NCBI GenBank assembly: GCA_030180135.1
Contig: CM058231.1
Location: 33,173,034 to 33,237,033, forward strand
Reading direction: 5' to 3'
DNA length: 64,000 bases
DNA from: Orychophragmus violaceus
Lineage: Eukaryota > Streptophyta > Magnoliopsida > Brassicales > Brassicaceae
Part shown: positions 45,960 to 57,936 of the stretch, piece by piece
How the letters are laid out: each line of letters begins with the position of its first letter
Numbering within the stretch: position 1 is the stretch's first letter
Notes under the pieces: generated by a model
Database searches by the model: none
What the model was told of the DNA's origin: nothing
The model's input: only the letters and a program-made list of their open reading frames with translations
Program-made: the position numbers and the translations under genes

Positions 45960-47046
45960 AAGAGATAGGGAGACCGGAAATCGGAAAAGGTGTTAAAAAA
46001 TAGGGACGATTACAAAAATGTCATCGAAATTGAAGTCAACTCTGATTATGTCTTCGGCCTTCTCATTTCTCTCCATCACTAATATATCCCTTTACTAATC
46101 TGGCTATTTACAAGAATGTCATCGTCAGAGTTCATATGAAGTCTGATATTTTAAACAAAAGACAAAAGGACCCAAAATTATTTTGGATATTCACGAAAAT
46201 GCCATTGCCATAAATGCTCAACAATCACGACACCCACCATCGCCGACGAGTTAATGTTTAATCCATCTCGTTTTTCCACCATTAAAGCTCAAGAATCTGA
46301 GCTCAGACGTTCTCCTCACCGATTTCTCTTTTCCCCTTTGATTTTCGGAGATTTTTCGATTCAAAAGTAGCGAAATAGTTTATCATCTTATAAAAACAGC
46401 AAAACACGTCTCGGATTTGGGGTTTTCGGTGATATTAGACGTTCTGGGAAATCGACGAGGCTAAAAACAAACGGAAATCAGACATTGGTAAGAATATTTT
46501 CATATCGTCGATTTTCAGATCCGAATTGTAATCTCAGACTTCTGTTTAAATCTATTTTTCGTAAAATTCAATATGGTCAACGAGAGGGTAGTTTTGCAAT
46601 TGACTTTCAATTGCCAGACCTCCAGAGAAGTCTGTGAAAATCCTTTGGAAAAAAAGACATCGTTAAGAAGTCTAAATGAGAAGAGGGTAGTTTTGCAATT
46701 GATTCAAATTTGATTTTTTTTGTCACACTTCTGATGTAATATGACATGAAATTGACCGATTCTTGACTTTTTGTCAGACGCAATCCGATATCTGAAAATA
46801 ATGGGGGGGGGGGGGGTAGAAACTGCAATTTATTAAAGTCTATGGGCTTCCAACCTAAAACCAATTGGTGATAAGTGGATTGGCCCATATTCCTTATATA
46901 TATTAAGTGAGATCCCTTCCAACTACCGATGTGGTATTTATGTCCCTAATACGCCCCCTCGAGATAATGGTTCTTTGACCATTAATCTCAGAATTCTCGG
47001 GTTTGGATCGACGGCACCAATTTGGGCCTGGCTTGTCGATATTTGG
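45960..47046. other. TE-derived tract of unclear type
   Basis: Repeated phrases such as ACAAAAATGTCATCG / ACAAGAATGTCATCG (46012, 46113) and GAGGGTAGTTTTGCAATTGA (46584, 46684) point to a mobile element or its promoter, as do AGAAGTCT words like those near 58560. A poly(G) run lies at 46803-46816. From about 46890 there is an LTR-end-like part (ATACGCCCCCTCGAGATAAT) and GGCACCAATTTGG. No protein was recognised. Confidence 0.4.
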
Positions 47047-47467
47047 ACAAACACAGTCGAGAAGAGAGTACAAAGTATAAAATCGAGCTATCTAATCGAA
47101 GTGTTCTTAGCCTAGGTTGGAATTGTTTTAATGGGTCGCCACTTCTCTTCTTAAATAGTCTCGACTCTGATCTCTTTGTCCCGATATTTCGGCCTCGTCA
47201 TCGTAACGATCTCCGAGATTTACGCGGATCAGTTGTACTGGCGAAGACCGAGTTGCTCTATCTCCACGTCATCTTCTGCCGAGCTCGAGCTCGGTTGTCT
47301 CCAGCTTCGGCATCGTTTGGGCCTTGCCAGGGCGTTTGTTTCACTTGGGCCCTTCGAAGGAGTCGGCTCTTTTGTCTGTCTTTGATTCTGGAACGGGCTC
47401 GTAATTATGGGCCTCTATCTTGTCTGTTAATGGGCCGGATTTCCTAGAGGGAAATCCAGTACCAACA
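47047..47467 (-). repeat. Element F 3' LTR, truncated
   Basis: Matches 58054-58474 up to ACCAACA. The 117 bp matching 57937-58053 are missing, replaced by unrelated sequence, so no target duplication can be checked on this side. Confidence 0.9.
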
Positions 47468-47483
47468 ATAGCCCCCCAGCCCA
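47468..47483 (-). other. Element F polypurine tract
   Basis: On the minus strand TGGGCTGGGGGGCTAT ends at the LTR. Confidence 0.75.
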
Positions 47484-48074
47484 TTGAACTCGAGAGATCG
47501 AGGTTAATGGGCGGTGGACGTTCTTGGGAAGAGGTGCGTGCCTCGGATGTGACAAATCTAATGATTATTTTTGCCCTATCCGTTGATCTTGTTTCGATCC
47601 AATGGTGCGGAGCCAGGCGCGTGGGACGAGCTGATCTGCTTTTTAGCGCGTCGGCAGTCATAGCGTGTATTTTCTTGAGAATTTCATCTCCAACCGTGAA
47701 TCTGGTCGACCGTCGACGGCTGAGATTCAAAGGTCGCGAAGAGTCTTTTCAGGCTCGTTCTTTTGATGATGTGACCTAATTTCTGCACGCTCACAGCCGT
47801 TGATTTCATATTTTTGGTCGGATTAAGGGGAGAGCGAGGAGTCCAAATCACCTCGATTTTCTCGTAATTATTACGAGTTCGGAATCATGCGGTTAAGATT
47901 TTGCACGATTCCCACTATAATTTTCTCGTATTTTGTCGAGTGGTGATTTCTTCCTTCCCCACTTTCACTTCTTCTCTCACTTTTGCTCTGGTTTTTTTTT
48001 TACTTCTCTCTCTATCGGAAAAATTTCTTCCCATAGCTCTTTGCTTTCTTTGTTCCGACACACCGTCTTTTTTT

Positions 48075-50397
48075 ATGGCTCTCAGAGATGCGACAGGGGC
48101 TAGTGTTAGCACGGCGGCGGGCTCGTTTGGTCCACATCCGCCGTCTTCCCTATCTGTAGACCAAATAGAACGGTTGCGGAGGGTTTGCAGGATTCCACCG
48201 GAGGTGGAAATTGTGATTCCGTCGCCGGCGGTGTCGCCGGAAACCGCGGTGGAGGGTTATTGCTGCGCCTCATACACCTACTTCGAGAAATGCGGGCTTT
48301 TCTTCCCTATTCCCCGCTTGATCTCTTTGGTGTTGGCCCAGCTTCAACTGGCGTTCCATCAGATGACGCCAAACTTTGTCCGATATGTCATCGGACTCGG
48401 AGTTAGGGCGGCCGAAGAAGGAATCGAGTTCGGGCCTGAGGAACTCATGCGTGTTTGCTCGGTGAAGCACAACACTAAGTTACGGGGGACTTACTATCTC
48501 TCGCCTCGTTTTGGGCGGGTCCTCGAGGACGTTCCGACGAAAGATGTATGGAAGGACCGATACTTTTTATTCAGAATAACCCATCATTCGGTCAGGGACT
48601 TTGACTATTCGGTCATCCCGTCCCGATGGTCGTCCGGCGTCGGTAAGGCTCTGGTCCTAGCGTTTTCGCCTTTCTTTTCTTTTTCTTTTTATTTTTTAGG
48701 CCGCCCCTTATCTGGTCTGGTTTTTCTCACAGAGGCTCCGGAGTCGCTTGCTACCAACCCGATCACAGAGGCTTTACTAGCTCGTCTGAGAGGGGGCGAT
48801 GTTAATTGGGGTAGTTTTACGATCGGGCGTGTGCAGGCCGCTCTGCGGGTCGGCCCTGAGCGAGCTCCGCGGAGCCGCACTCAGGTCCCTCAAAACCCAT
48901 TGCTTCCCTCTGAACCCTCTCGGCCTCTCCCGGCTCAAGCTTCTCAGCCTCCGCTTCGTATTGCCGAGCGGGTCGGAGAGAGTGAGTCGTTTTTGTTAGC
49001 AATGTTTTTGTTCATCGTCGTCGTTTTGACTCGACTGATTTTTTTTTTTATAGCTCGATCTCTTCCGGGCGGCAGCTCGGCTGCTGATTCTTCTTCTCGC
49101 GAGGTGCCGCCTCGTAGAGTGAGCGGTCGCCGGAATGGGAAGGATCCGGTCGACCTGGTCGACAAGATGGAGGCGGGTGCGCTTAGTAACGCTCTCCTCT
49201 TTGCCTTTGATCGGGCTCCTCCTCCGCCTCCGGCTTATCCTCCTCCTCCTGCTCGGACCTCGCTCCCTCCGGTGACGGTTCCGGAGGGGACGACTGCGGG
49301 GGTTGTCGACGCGGTTCTCCCTCTGGCCGAACAAGAGGCGGTTCTACCTCAGTCTGGAGGTACTGCTCTCTGCGACTCTCGACCGGATATGTCTGAAGGG
49401 GAAGATGGTCGAAGTCGAGGAGGTTCTCTTCCTCCTTCGCCGAAGCGTCGTAAAATAGACGCGGGAAGGAGTCCAGAGGGGTCTGAGCGAGAGGAGTGCT
49501 CGGTTGCGGACGACCCGGAAGGTGTGGTTCGCCTGTTGAGGCGCATTAAGCCTTTCGGTTCCGAGCTCGCGGTTTCTGGGGAAACGGTCCTCGGCAGTGC
49601 GTATTATGAGAAGATGGCGGTCATCGGGAAGGTAAGACATTCTTGCTTTGGTCTTCCTTTCCCTTTTTTTTTTGAACCGACATCTTTTTGTGCGGGCTGT
49701 AGAGGCTGTGAACACGTACGCGGTCCGGTCTGAAACCGAGGTGTTGGATGCCCAGACCTATGAGCTCGAGTATGCTCGAGAGGCTGCTACCCAGATGAAT
49801 GCCGAGCTCCAGGAAGCTTTGGCCAGGGAGGAGCGTTTGAAGAAGAGGGTCGCGGATCATGCCGCTACGGAGGCCAGGGTCGCGCACCTCGAGAGGAGGG
49901 AGAGGGAGCTGTCTTGTCAGCTTAAAGCCGCGGAGGCCCGGATTCTGACTGCGGAAGAGTCGAACCGGGTCGAGCTTCGTAAGGCTCGAAAGGAGCTTCA
50001 CGGCCAGTATCTGATGATTCTGGCCGGGGTCAAAGAGAGAGCCGAGAAGAGGAAAATCTAGTCCAGCGCCGAGATCCGTCTCCAGGAGACTTTGGCCAAC
50101 ATCGAGCTCATTGCCGAGATCGCAGCTGGAGAGGTGGACATGACCCGGGAGGTGCTCAAGCTGGCTGAGCAAAAACGAGTTGCTCTAGCGGAAATGGAGG
50201 CCGCGGCGGTCTCCGACTTTAGCATTGGCAAGCTTGCCTTGCTGGAAATATCGGAGGACTCCGTGGCCATGGCGGGTTCTCCGCCCGCTCCTCCAACCGA
50301 CCCGAGGATGGCTGACGAGGTCGATTCCCGGTCGAGAAGAGAGGCGGGTGACGGGGCGGAGGGTCAGATCAGCGACTCCTCTTATGCTGCGTTTTAA
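48075..50397 (+). pseudogene. Element F antisense ORF (gypsy-type transposase_28-like), spliced
   Basis: Encoded opposite to gag-pol. A start MALRDATGASVS at 48075 gives exons 48075-48642, 48700-48981, 49054-49631 and 49705-50397. The introns of 57, 72 and 73 bp have GT...AG ends and T-rich 3' ends (TTTTTTAG, TTTTTATAG, GGCTGTAGAG). The N-terminal part (SYTYFEKCGLFFPIPRLI, VWKDRYFLF) resembles the plant 'putative gypsy type transposon' domain (PF04195). The middle is proline- and serine-rich with a basic stretch (SPKRRKIDAG). The C-terminal exon is a long charged coiled coil. The third intron restores the frame between exons 3 and 4. One TAG at 50059 interrupts it, and the frame continues to TAA 50395. 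Role unknown. Confidence 0.7.
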
Positions 50398-50959
50398 AAC
50401 TGCTATTGTTGTTGCCCGAGAGGGTTTATTTTTTCTTTCTTTGGTTGCCCGAGGGGGCTTTTTGTTCGAACTCGAGGACATCATATCCTTTACTGTTTTT
50501 TTTTTATGAACGACTTTTTAAATCTTTCATGCTTTAGCATAGATTTCGTTGTTTTTATGCCTTAACATAAAATTTGGGCCATTGTGGTGGTTCGAACCTC
50601 TCTAGAGGAACCGAGCAGATAACTTGTCGTGTTGCCTTAGAAGGTTCGTTGCGAACTTTTAAGTCAGTTGCATTTGAGCTCAAGCTCTTTGCTAGGAATA
50701 GTCTGAGGTGCGACTACTTCGTAATGTAAGATTCAGGCTTAATTGCTGAATCGAAAAGAGAAGCATTAAGTGTGAGATCGAATTGAAGTGAACTTACAAA
50801 GATCCGGTTTGGAGTGTGAGTAGAGGTTGCATGCTTGAATTCTCGATCTCGTTATTTTGCTTGAGGAGTGGGGTAGCCCCCCGATTCTTTTAATCCGCAC
50901 AAGGTTTATAAGAATTGTATTTTATTATTTTGGAGAGATCATTCTGGATCTCTTTCTTT
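50398..50959 (+). other. 3' flank of the antisense ORF
   Basis: No coding frame was recognised. T-rich stretches (about 50500-50520) may serve as 3' end signals. Confidence 0.4.
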
Positions 50960-51125
50960 GGGACGATCATTTCAGTTCGTTCGAAGCGGGAGGACCGTTC
51001 TAGGTCGCTTGTTTTTGGGACGATCATTTCAGTTCGTTCGAAGCGGGAGGACCGTTCTAGGTCGCTTGTTTTTGGGACGATCATTTCAGTTCGCTCGGTT
51101 TGGAGGGACCGTTTTAGGCCGCTTT
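50960..51125. repeat. 57 bp tandem repeat, about 3 units
   Basis: Units start GGGACGATCATTTCAGTTCG; units 1 and 2 (50960-51016, 51017-51073) look identical and the third is diverged. The length is a multiple of 3 and gives spurious open frames on both strands. Confidence 0.9.
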
Positions 51126-51400
51126 GTTTGAAGGGATAATTTCATATCACTTTGATTTTGTGGGAGACCGTCTGAGGTCTCTTGGAAAGGATAATTTCAT
51201 ATCGCTTGATTTTAGGAGAGATAATTTCATATCACTTTAGCTTTTAGAGAGGCCATTTCAGGTCGCTTGGAAGGGATACTTTCATATCGCTTTGATTTAG
51301 AAGAGATAATTTCATATCTTTTGATTCGGAAGAGATAATTTCATATCCTTCGTTTTGGAAGAGATAATTTCATGTCTTTCGTTTTGGGAATGTTATGACA
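51125..51400. repeat. Degenerate GATAATTTCATATC repeats
   Basis: About eight units of 28-37 bp around AGAGATAATTTCATATC and (C/T)TTTGATTT, apparently a decayed extension of the 57 bp array. Confidence 0.8.
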
Positions 51401-51554
51401 AGGTATTTTGCCATGATTTTAACTTTTACGACAGAAAGAAGCATTGGATTAAGGGACTTATTTTGATTTCACAAAGATAAGTCGGTGTAATTTCGTCAGA
51501 AGCTGTTGAGCTCGTGAGCTTTGTTTTTTGGGGGGCGGCTGCACTTGAAGTCGA

Positions 51555-51599
51555 GCTGCCTACGTACCCTTTTTAAGGGGATCAAGCCATTTCGTAGTT
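51555..51599. other. GCTGCCTACG...CGTAGTT conserved motif
   Basis: GCTGCCTACGTACCCT, a short spacer, then GATCAAGCCATTTCGTAG. The CTACG/CGTAG ends can pair. The same motif is in the old gypsy LTR at 10197-10239. Confidence 0.5.
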
Positions 51600-51627
51600 T
51601 GATTATGTTGATGTATTCCTAGTGGAA

Positions 51628-52692
51628 TTACTTTTTGAGGTTGATGATGTTCCAAGGTCGTAGTTCGGGCTTCTGGGTTTCTACCAACTTGAGTCGGTAG
51701 ACCCCGTCCTTTACGACGTCGGTGACCTGGTAAGGACCTTCCCACTTCGCTCCTAATTTTCCAGCGTGTTCTTCCTTTTTATGGTCGAACACTTTCCGCA
51801 AGACGAGCTCTCCTACTTGAAACCTTCGAGTTTTGATTCGGGGATCATAGTAGCGAGCTGCGGCTTGTTGGTAATTCTGGAGTCGAGCTAATGCGAGGTT
51901 CCTTCTTTCGTCGACGAGGTCGAGCTCGTCAGTTATCATCTTGTTATTAAGTTCCTCTTGTCGTGGGCATTCTTCCTTGCGAATGCTTGACACGAGAATT
52001 TCAGCTGGTACTACCGCCTCGATTCCGTAAGCTAGCGAGAAGGGAGTCTCACCAGTGGATTTGCGGGGGGTAGTCCGGTAGGCCCAGAGTACGGCTGGGA
52101 GTTCGTCGCTCCAGGTTGTTTTGCACTCGTTGAGCCTTTTCTTGAGACCGTTCATAATCGCTTTGTTAGCTGCTTCTGCTAGCCCGTTCCCTTAGGGGTA
52201 GCGTGGCGTTGAGTAAGTCAGCTTTATGTTCCAAGTTCTGCAGAACTTTTTGAACGTGTTTGATATGAACCGAGATCCGTTATCGGTGACGATCTCGTGG
52301 GGTAGTCCATGTCGGCAAACGACGTTTCGCCAGACGAACTCCTTAACGTGAACGCCCTTTATTTTCTGATATGACTCTGCTTCAATCCACATGGTGAAGT
52401 AATCCGTCATCACCAGCAGGTGTGTGGCTTTCGTTTTGCCAGATGCGACCAGCGGTCCCACGATGTCCATTCCCCATCGCATGAATGGATATGGTGATGA
52501 GATAGAGGAGAGTTTCTCCGACGCTTGGTGGATAATTGGGGCATGCTTTTGGCATTTGTCGCACTTGTTGGAGAAAGATTCACATTCGGTGGCCATTGTA
52601 GGCCAATAGTAGCCTTGCCTTTTGATTCGCACGGCCAATGCTCGTCCTCCAGAATGGCTTCCGCAGGATCCGTCATGTGTTTGTGTAATCAC
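51628..52692 (-). pseudogene. Element F integrase
   Basis: Zinc-finger remnant CDKCQKHAP, core with MDIVGPLVASG, VTDNGSRFIS, then a C-terminal part (GAKWEGPYQVTDVV). The frame is closed by TAA at 52192-52194 inside the YPQGNG motif (CAA to TAA) but continues in the same frame to 51628. The upstream part of the finger (about 52700-53150) is broken. Confidence 0.85.
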
Positions 52693-53156
52693 GGCTAGGG
52701 CTTGCTTTTTGTCAAGGCATTTAAGGTAAGGTCCGGAGAGGCTCCTTTTAAAGAGTTCTCCTTGTGTGACACAGTACCTCGCACTCTGTGTTTTAAGTTT
52801 CCGCGCTTCCCATTTGCCGTCGGGAACTTCGCCGTTTGTGATGTATCAAATGATCGGAGTTCTCCAATCTTCGTCGTTGTTAGGCTCAGGTCCCTGACTA
52901 GTGGATGCGGTTTGAATTGGTCCGTCGGGGACGTTCGCGACGTATACGGTGTTTCTAGGATCGAGATCGTCATCAATCTCGATGATGTCGCTACTAGTGT
53001 CTCCGGGACACTCTTTGTGTTTGACATCGTCCTTCATAGCGGGCCCGTCCTCTTTCAAGGACAGAGCTTTGAGAGCTATGTCGATGCTTGGTTTTTCTAT
53101 CCCTTCGACTGGTATGATCTTTTTGAGGTTAGGATCTGATGTCGAAGCTAATGCGG

Positions 53157-54857
53157 CTAGCGCATCGGCTGCAGTGTTTTCACCTCGTGGGATTCGTGTT
53201 CTTCGATCTGTTCGGCCAATGTATGGACTACCCGTAGGTAAGCTTCCATTCGTTCGTCTTTGGCCTCGTAGTCGCCATGATATTGGCTCGTGACTAGTTG
53301 GGAATCGCTAAAGGCGTTTACTTCCCGGGCTCCTATGGCTATCGCGAGTCTGAGCCCGGCTATTAACGCTTCATATTCAGCCTCGTTATACGATGCGGCG
53401 AAGCCCAATCTAAACGATTGTTCTAGTACTTCACCCGTTGGGGAGACTAATTTCACTCCGACTCCGGACCCTTGTCTTGAGGAAGCTCCATCGACGTAGA
53501 GTTTCCATCTTTGGGCCGAAGTCGGGTCGAGTTCTATAGTCGGAGGGAGCTCGATTATGAAATCTGCCAGTACTTGTGCTTTTAGGCATGTTCGAGCTTT
53601 GTATTCAATGTCGTACTCGCTAAGTTCGATAGCCCATTTGACCAATCGACCTGATTGGCTTGGACTGTGAAGAATGGTTCTCAGTTGCTGAGAGGTCATC
53701 ACTATGATCGAGTGCGATTGAAAGTACGGTCGGAGTTTCCGAGCCGATGTTACTAGCGCTAAGGCGAGTTTTTCCATGGCGGGGTATCTGGTTTCAGCGT
53801 CGATCAAGGTCTTACTGATGTAATATACCGGCCGTTGTTCATTTTGTTCCTCGCGAACCAGGACTCCACTTACTGCTGCCGTCGAGACAGCTAGGTAGAG
53901 GTAAAGGGGTTCTCCTTCTACTGGTTTCGCCAGTATGGGTGGTTCGCTTAAGTAGGCTTTGAGCTGAGTGAATGCCTCTTCGCACTTTTCGTCCCAGAGG
54001 AACTTTTTGTTTGCTTTTAACAAGTGATAGAAGGATAGACATTTATCAGTCGACCTTGAGATGAAGCGATTCAGAGCAGCTATTTTGCCGGTTAGGCGCT
54101 GGACTTCTCGCGTTGTTCTGGGAGATTTCATCTCTATGAACGTTGCGATCTGTTTGGGGTTCGCTTTGATCCCTCTTTCGGTTACCAAGTAACCGAGGAA
54201 TTTTCCTGAAGGGACCCCGAAGGTACATTTAGCTGGGTTGAGTTTCATCCCATACTTATTAAGAATGGTAAAGCATTCTTTTAGTTGGGGGATGTGATCC
54301 TCGTACCTGGAAGATTTTACCAGCATATCATCGATGTAGACTTCCATGGTTTTACCTAGGAGTCCCGAAAACATCTTGTTGACGAGGCGCTGGTAAGTTG
54401 CTCCTGCGTTTTTCAGTCCGAAGGGCATGACTTTGTAGCAGTACGTGCCTCGATCCGTTATGAACGAAGTCTTTTCTTGGTCTTCAGGGTTCATCAATAT
54501 TTGATTGTACCCTGAGAACGCGTCCATAAAGGATAGCAGCTGATGTCCAGCGGTGGCCTCGACCAGTCGGTCGATGTGCGGAAGTGGGAAGCTGTCCTTT
54601 GGACATGCTTTGTTGAGATCCGTGAAGTCTACACAGACCCTTCACTTTCCGTTCTTTTTCTTAACCACCACGGGGTTCGCGAGCCAGTCGGTGTACTTGA
54701 CCTCTCTGATCGATCCGATTTTTAATAACCGATCGACCTCGTCATTGACGGCTTTGGCCCGCTCAGGACCTAGTTTTCGACGTTTCTGTCTTACCGGTTT
54801 GTAGGTTGGGTCGACATTCAGCTCGTGGCTGGTTACATCGATGTTTATCCCTTTCAT
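53157..54857 (-). pseudogene. Element F reverse transcriptase and RNase H domains
   Basis: RT starts with DPTYKPVRQKRRKLGPERA; a TGA at 54642-54644 replaces Trp (GKW). The frame then continues with MDAFSGYNQI, PFGLKNAGATYQRL, VYIDDMLVKS, a first RNase H (near LYLAVSTAAVSGVLVREE), then LYVDGASSRQGSG with YEALIAGLRLA and SDSQLV. The last is the extra archaeal-type RNase H that marks the Tat lineage. Confidence 0.88.
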
Positions 54858-55115
54858 GTCTGCTGAAGACCAGGCGAAGGAGTCGACGTTCTGTTTGAGA
54901 AAAGAGACCAGTTCGTTCTTAACCGGCTTTGATAGGTCGATTCCGATGCCAACGAGTCTTTCGGGGATGAGCCTCGTCTATGCAGACCTGAGTCGTGAGG
55001 TCCTTTGGGGGTCCTATTTGACTGGGGTCGTTCGACCTTTTGGTCTGCATGGTGGCGAGCTCCTCCTCTTTCTGTAATTGCTACGCATGGGATTTCTCGA
55101 TCTGCTTGTATCCGT

Positions 55116-55802
55116 TCATGTAGCAATGACGGAAATCTTTTGACTTCCGTAAATGGTTTTGATCCCTTTGGGAGTCGGGAACTTTACGCATTGGTGGTAG
55201 GTCGATAGTACCGCTTTCATGTCGTATATCCATGGTTGACCTAGGATTGCGTTATAGGGAGCTGGCCGATCTACTATGACGAACTCCGTCATTCTCCGAA
55301 CTCCTCCAGCAATTACTGGGGCGAAGACAGAGCCCATCGAGTATGTCGTTTCGCCAGCGAAACCTACTAGTGGTGTCTTTTCTTCCACAATCTCGGAGTC
55401 GTTGAAGTCCATCTTTTTGAACGCGTCGTAAAAGAGGACATCTACCGAACTTCCTGTGTCAATCATTATTCTTGAGAGTTCGACATCTCCCACTACAAGA
55501 CAAACGAGGAGGGCGTCGTCGTGTGTTTTGTCGAGATTATTTGTCTCGCTCTCGTAGAAAACGATTTCGTGGTCTGGACCCAACATTGGGGTTTTCCCCC
55601 CCTCTGTCGGTCTCGACTCTTCTTTGAAGAGCTTTGATCGAATTGACCGAGTCGCGTCAAAGCTTGGAGCCACCGAAGATGAAGTCGATTCGTTTAGGGG
55701 GTATAGCCCGTACACCCCCCCCCCCCCCCCCCCGCAGAGACGAGGGAGATTGATTCTTGAGCGTAAACTTTTGGTAGGAGCCGGAGGCGGGGATAACGCC
55801 AA
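55116..55802 (-). pseudogene. Element F aspartic protease region
   Basis: Active-site MIDTGSSVDVLFYDAF, then YNAILGQPWI. A poly(C) run (about 55717-55733, poly(G) on the coding strand) lies in the linker and likely shifts the frame by slippage. Confidence 0.82.
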
Positions 55803-55819
55803 ACCTCCTGGAGTGCCGC

Positions 55820-57862
55820 TTAGGTTAATCTCGCCGAGGATGAACTCGACTCGCTTCCGCGACCCTTGACGAAGTGTTTCGGGAGATTCCGGCTCTTTTG
55901 ATCGTTCTCGTTTGTTCTGAGAGTGCTTTTTGGAGTTTGGCTCCTATGTCTGTTTGTTTTCCTTTTTGTCGGACAGAGTTTCCTCCTCGACTTCAGAGTC
56001 TTTTTTGCTTTCGGATTCTTGTTTTTGAGCCTCTGCTTTAGCTCGGGTATAGCAATCCTCGGTCGAGTGTCCTCTTTTATTGTGGAAATCACAGAATTTT
56101 TCCTTGTCGAACTAGAATTTCTTCGAGCTCTTTGGGCTCTCGACCGCGTTGACGTTCCCTGATTTATGGGAATCCTTTTTCGAGTTCGAATTCTGTGAGA
56201 CCGACGGGTTCCTTTCTTTCCGGTGTTTTTCCCTGAGGGTCGTGGTTTCGTCCTCGAGGCGAGCAAAGGCTGATGCGCGATGGAGGGCGTCATCGAGCGT
56301 TTGAGGTTCGCGGACTGTTATTTCCTCGCGGAATCTGGTTGAGAACCATAGTCCTCGTCTCAGTGCTTCTATAGCTACCTCGTCTCGTGGGTTCGCGATT
56401 TTGGATTTTATTTCCTTAAATCGGTCGATGTACGAGCGAAGTGTTTCGTCGGGTTTTTGGAGACGCCAAATAGGGCTGCCTCAGTAGTTTTTTCCTCGAT
56501 GAAAACGGAGTATTGTTTGAGGAAAGCCGTCATGAACTGGGTGAAGTTGTCAATGGACCTTTCTTCCAGTCCGGCAAACCATTCTAGGGCAGAGCCTGAC
56601 AGGTTTTCTGCGAAGAGCCTGCAGAAGGCTGGCTCCCTCTCCTCATCGGTAAGGTACACCCTTGCCATCGCTAGTCGGAATGCCCTGATGTGGGCTTTCG
56701 GGTCTGATTTCCCAGAGAATTCTGGAAACTTAGTTTTCTTGATCTCTCGGATTCTTGCAAACGCAATCCGATCTGTGAACGGCGTTTGTTGTGTTTCTTC
56801 GATCACTCAATCGATGTCAGGAGCCGCGCTCGTCGCCATGTGAACTTTCGAGCTCAGACTGTTGAACTGGGCTTTAGCCTGCTCAATGTATTGTCTAAGC
56901 ATATCGTGTTCGTCGCCCTCTGCAATTGTGAACTGGACTTGTGCCTGACCTGACGTTTGTTCCGGAAAAATGGGGTCGAGGAGATCGATCGTTGGGATCG
57001 ACCTCATCTGATCGACCTGGGGCGTTCGGAACTAAACTGAGTTTGATCCGTTAAGGAGTCCCGAGCTCGAGGCGAAGGCAGAACCTCCTAGTTGCCTCGG
57101 TCGGATGTTAGAGTTACTCGGGAAAGGTGGTGGCCCGGGTAATGGTCGGTTTCTTGGTCCGGTTGGATCTGTGACCATTGAACTCGAACCAAATGGGGTC
57201 GGTACCGCGATAGGGGTCATTGTAGGGCGGAAGCCGCTATTTGACGTATTACCGAAATTTCCCGACGTTCCCGGAGGAGTTACTACCTGGGAGAAGTCCA
57301 AGCGGGTACACGGTGGAGGACTTATGGGAGTTCGCGTTGGTCTGCCCCCTTGGCTTTGACTGGCGAGCTCTTCAAGACGGGCGTTCAGGCGCCGCTCTTG
57401 TTCCTCGAGCTGCGCTGCCAGAGAACGGTTCGCGATCTCTTGGGCCTTTGCGCTTGCCTCGTTGTTTCTCGTTCGATATATCAACAGGCTTAACATCGAA
57501 CGGATCTCGGCAAGATCGCTTGGCCCTTGTCTCTGTGGAGCAGAAGGTAGTGGCGAATTGGGTCTGGTTATTCCAGATCCCCCTCCTGGGGTGGGTATTG
57601 AGTCATTTCTCATCCACACCCAGTTTTTGCTCGGATCATTAGTTCCTGACAAAACATTTGTCGGAGTCAGGCTCATCGCGATTGTTTGAGCGACGGAGTC
57701 GGCTGGTGCCGAGGTCGTGGAGACTGAGGCAGAGCTCGTCAACACGCCGTCGGTCTGACCCATGTTTCTTACCCCGGTAGTGTTCTGAGGAACGTTGTCG
57801 ACCGTTTGAGGGCGGTCAACCGGTGGTGTGGCGCTGGGAGAGCCAGTTTGGTCGGGATTCAT
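55820..57862 (-). pseudogene. Element F Gag
   Basis: Starts MNPDQTGSPSA just inside the primer site, with a long Pro/Ser-rich N-terminal part. The gag domain follows (PEFSGKSDPKAHIRAFRLAM; ALEWFAGL). TAG at 57032 and TGA at 56807 lie in one frame, then a frameshift near 56450 before RSYIDRFKEIKSKIANPRDE. A zinc-binding CDFHNKRGHSTEDC sits near 56090. Confidence 0.85.
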
Positions 57863-57916
57863 CTCGATCTATCGGCTCTAGGATCTGATTCTTAAGATAG
57901 GAAAGGCTATAGAATG

Positions 57917-57934
57917 TCCCCATAGTCGGCGCCA
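57917..57934 (-). other. Element F primer binding site
   Basis: TGGCGCCGACTATGGGGA on the minus strand, two bases after the LTR end. The first eight bases match a tRNA-Asp 3' end, the rest is degenerate. Confidence 0.7.
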
Positions 57935-57936
57935 AA

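Noticed and set aside
47022..47447. 141-codon ORF in the element F LTR, repeated near 58183-58454
   Set aside because: It lies in the LTR and is disrupted in the second copy; no domain recognised.
50890..51139. ORFs over the 57 bp repeat
   Set aside because: The repeat unit is a multiple of 3, so frames stay open by chance on both strands.
52949..53293. Plus-strand ORFs over element F pol
   Set aside because: Shadows of the minus-strand reverse transcriptase frames.
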